From assembly GCA_021802375.1 (NCBI GenBank), contig JAKAAL010000215.1, positions 1-6,896 of the forward strand: 6,896 nt of DNA. Direction: 5' to 3'. The notes beneath the pieces were generated by a model, which did not search any database, had not been told where the DNA came from, and saw nothing but the letters and a program-made list of their open reading frames with translations. Made by a program: the position numbers and the translations under genes. Positions within the stretch are counted from its first letter, which is position 1. The number at the start of each line of letters is the position of its first letter. Source of the DNA: Bacillota bacterium (GTDB lineage: Bacteria; Bacillota_E; Sulfobacillia; Sulfobacillales; Sulfobacillaceae). Of this stretch, positions 5,855 to 6,896 are shown in pieces.

Positions 5855-6896
5855 TTACTCCTGCTTTTGACTCTTCTTGTGGTGATAAGACATGCCTAAA
5901 GTGGCTATCAGTCCGATCAGGGCAAAAGGCAGAACGACCGCCAATTCAATTTGGCTGGCGTGATGCGAGGACAATGCAAGTCCCATCAATACAGGAACCA
6001 ATACAGCGGAGAGAAAACCTGCGGTGTTCGCTACCCCAGACGCTAGCCCTACAGCATAACTCGGATATCTCTCGCGCACCGCGGCAAAAGTTAGTACACT
6101 AGCGCCATTAGCCATTCCCAACACCGAAAAAACTAGGCCAAGGACAACCAGTGGCAAATGCGATGGCCACACCACAATAGTGGCCCACCCGGTTAAGTTC
6201 ACTGCGGCAATAACCTGGTACGGTCTCGCTACTCTGAAGCGATCTGCCAACATGCCCGCAACTGGACCCCCAACTAAGGAGCCTAGTAATCCAAAACCTA
6301 AAAATGTACCAGCGGCCACTTCGGAAAAATGATAGTTCTGTCTTAGATAAGGCACTGCCAATAAACTGACAAACCCCAGAAAAGGTCCCATAAGACCAAA
6401 GTGAGCCAAGGACACCATCACGATACGCCTTCCAGAACCTAATACGTCCCGCCACGGTACATTAGCACGTTGAGCTTTCCAGTCTGGGTGGGCCGGTGTC
6501 AGGCGGTTAAATATTACCCCACTAACTCCAGCCAAACCAACAAGAATACTGCCCATTACCACGAATGGAATACGCCACCCTACAGCGTCAATCCACACTG
6601 CCAGCGGCACAGTCGCAACCAATGCGCCCACATTCCCAGCCATGGCGGTAATTCCTAAAACCCGGCCAAAAACACCATAACTAAACCATCGTGCTAACAC
6701 GGTAACGATGTTGAGCCAGATTAAGGCATCACCCAATCCTACGACCACCCGTGATGCCACTACCATAACAAAGCTATGACTTAGTGCAAAAAGCAATGTA
6801 CCAACGCCGTCGGCCATCGTACCTATAACCAATAAGCGTTCGGGTCGAAAATGAGTCCCGCCTATAGCCACAGGAATCTGTAGGGCTAGCGTCTGG
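5855..6896 (-). CDS. MFS transporter, 5' end beyond the right edge
   Basis: The minus-strand frame is open from the right edge (QTLALQIPVAIGGTHFRPER and on) to TAA at 5857-5855, giving about 347 visible codons. A GTG at 6871 is in frame, but the upstream residues read as helix 2 of an MFS protein, so the true start is probably outside the window. About 10-11 hydrophobic helices are visible. The segment GGTHFRPERLL occupies the motif A loop between helices 2 and 3. A second-half motif A equivalent appears at GGPVAGMLADRFRVARPYQV, with the typical D-R. The short hydrophilic stretch around NRLTPAHPDWKAQRANVPW is the central loop. The C-terminus is a basic SYHHKKSQKQE tail. MFS membership is firm; neither substrate nor subfamily can be named, and it is not closely similar to the KguT-like carrier here. 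Confidence 0.85.
   Translation of the reverse strand, partial: QTLALQIPVAIGGTHFRPERLLVIGTMADGVGTLLFALSHSFVMVVASRVVVGLGDALIWLNIVTVLARWFSYGVFGRVLGITAMAGNVGALVATVPLAVWIDAVGWRIPFVVMGSILVGLAGVSGVIFNRLTPAHPDWKAQRANVPWRDVLGSGRRIVMVSLAHFGLMGPFLGFVSLLAVPYLRQNYHFSEVAAGTFLGFGLLGSLVGGPVAGMLADRFRVARPYQVIAAVNLTGWATIVVWPSHLPLVVLGLVFSVLGMANGASVLTFAAVRERYPSYAVGLASGVANTAGFLSAVLVPVLMGLALSSHHASQIELAVVLPFALIGLIATLGMSYHHKKSQKQE

Noticed and set aside
6108..6455. 115-codon minus-strand ORF overlapping the right-hand MFS gene
   Set aside because: Out-of-frame reading of a well-supported MFS coding sequence.
1..6896. CRISPR array, tRNA/rRNA or phage gene
   Set aside because: No spaced direct repeats, cloverleaf or conserved RNA sequence, and no phage-type protein, were found on reading both strands.

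Overview
The window looks like a chromosomal stretch of a mid-GC Gram-positive (Firmicutes-type) bacterium. Shine-Dalgarno sites are strong (GGAGG, AAAGGAG, AAGGAGG), GTG and TTG starts are used, and sigma-A-like promoters with 17-bp spacers can be read. The style recalls Sulfobacillus-like acidophiles, but that is an impression from memory. Intact metabolic genes lie among decayed ones.

Left part (1-1349): the N-terminal 114 codons of a P-type (calcium-type) cation ATPase run off the left edge on the minus strand. Facing it on the plus strand is the wreck of a NarL/DesK-type sensor histidine kinase (about 440-1138). It carries two compensating frameshifts in its membrane domain and an in-frame deletion joining the phospho-acceptor His box almost directly to the ATP-binding G1 box. 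The 211 bp after it hold no recognisable gene but end in a good promoter.

Centre (1286-4662): a compact three-gene plus-strand operon. It encodes a LacI-family repressor, an ACS-family major facilitator resembling 2-ketogluconate transporters (KguT), and a D-2-hydroxyacid dehydrogenase with a full catalytic set (KguD/GhrB/GyaR type). Two adjacent palindromes with central CpG lie between the -10 box and the first ribosome-binding site. They closely resemble the operator I recall for Pseudomonas PtxS, the LacI-type repressor of the kgu genes. My reading is an autoregulated cassette for import and reduction of 2-ketogluconate or a similar 2-keto sugar acid. No kguK-like kinase or kguE-like gene is present in the window.

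Right part (4663-6896): a convergent minus-strand GNAT acetyltransferase of the short ArgA type has its own promoter. Upstream of it are a truncated IS256-type transposase start, an imperfect hairpin across that start codon, and about 300 bp with an open frame I do not recognise. A minus-strand MFS transporter then runs off the right edge without its first roughly one and a half membrane helices.

No rRNA, tRNA, CRISPR array or phage gene was seen. I found no evidence for a wholly new system. The most informative items are the ptxS-kguT-kguD-like operon with its tandem operators and the decay history of the flanking regions.
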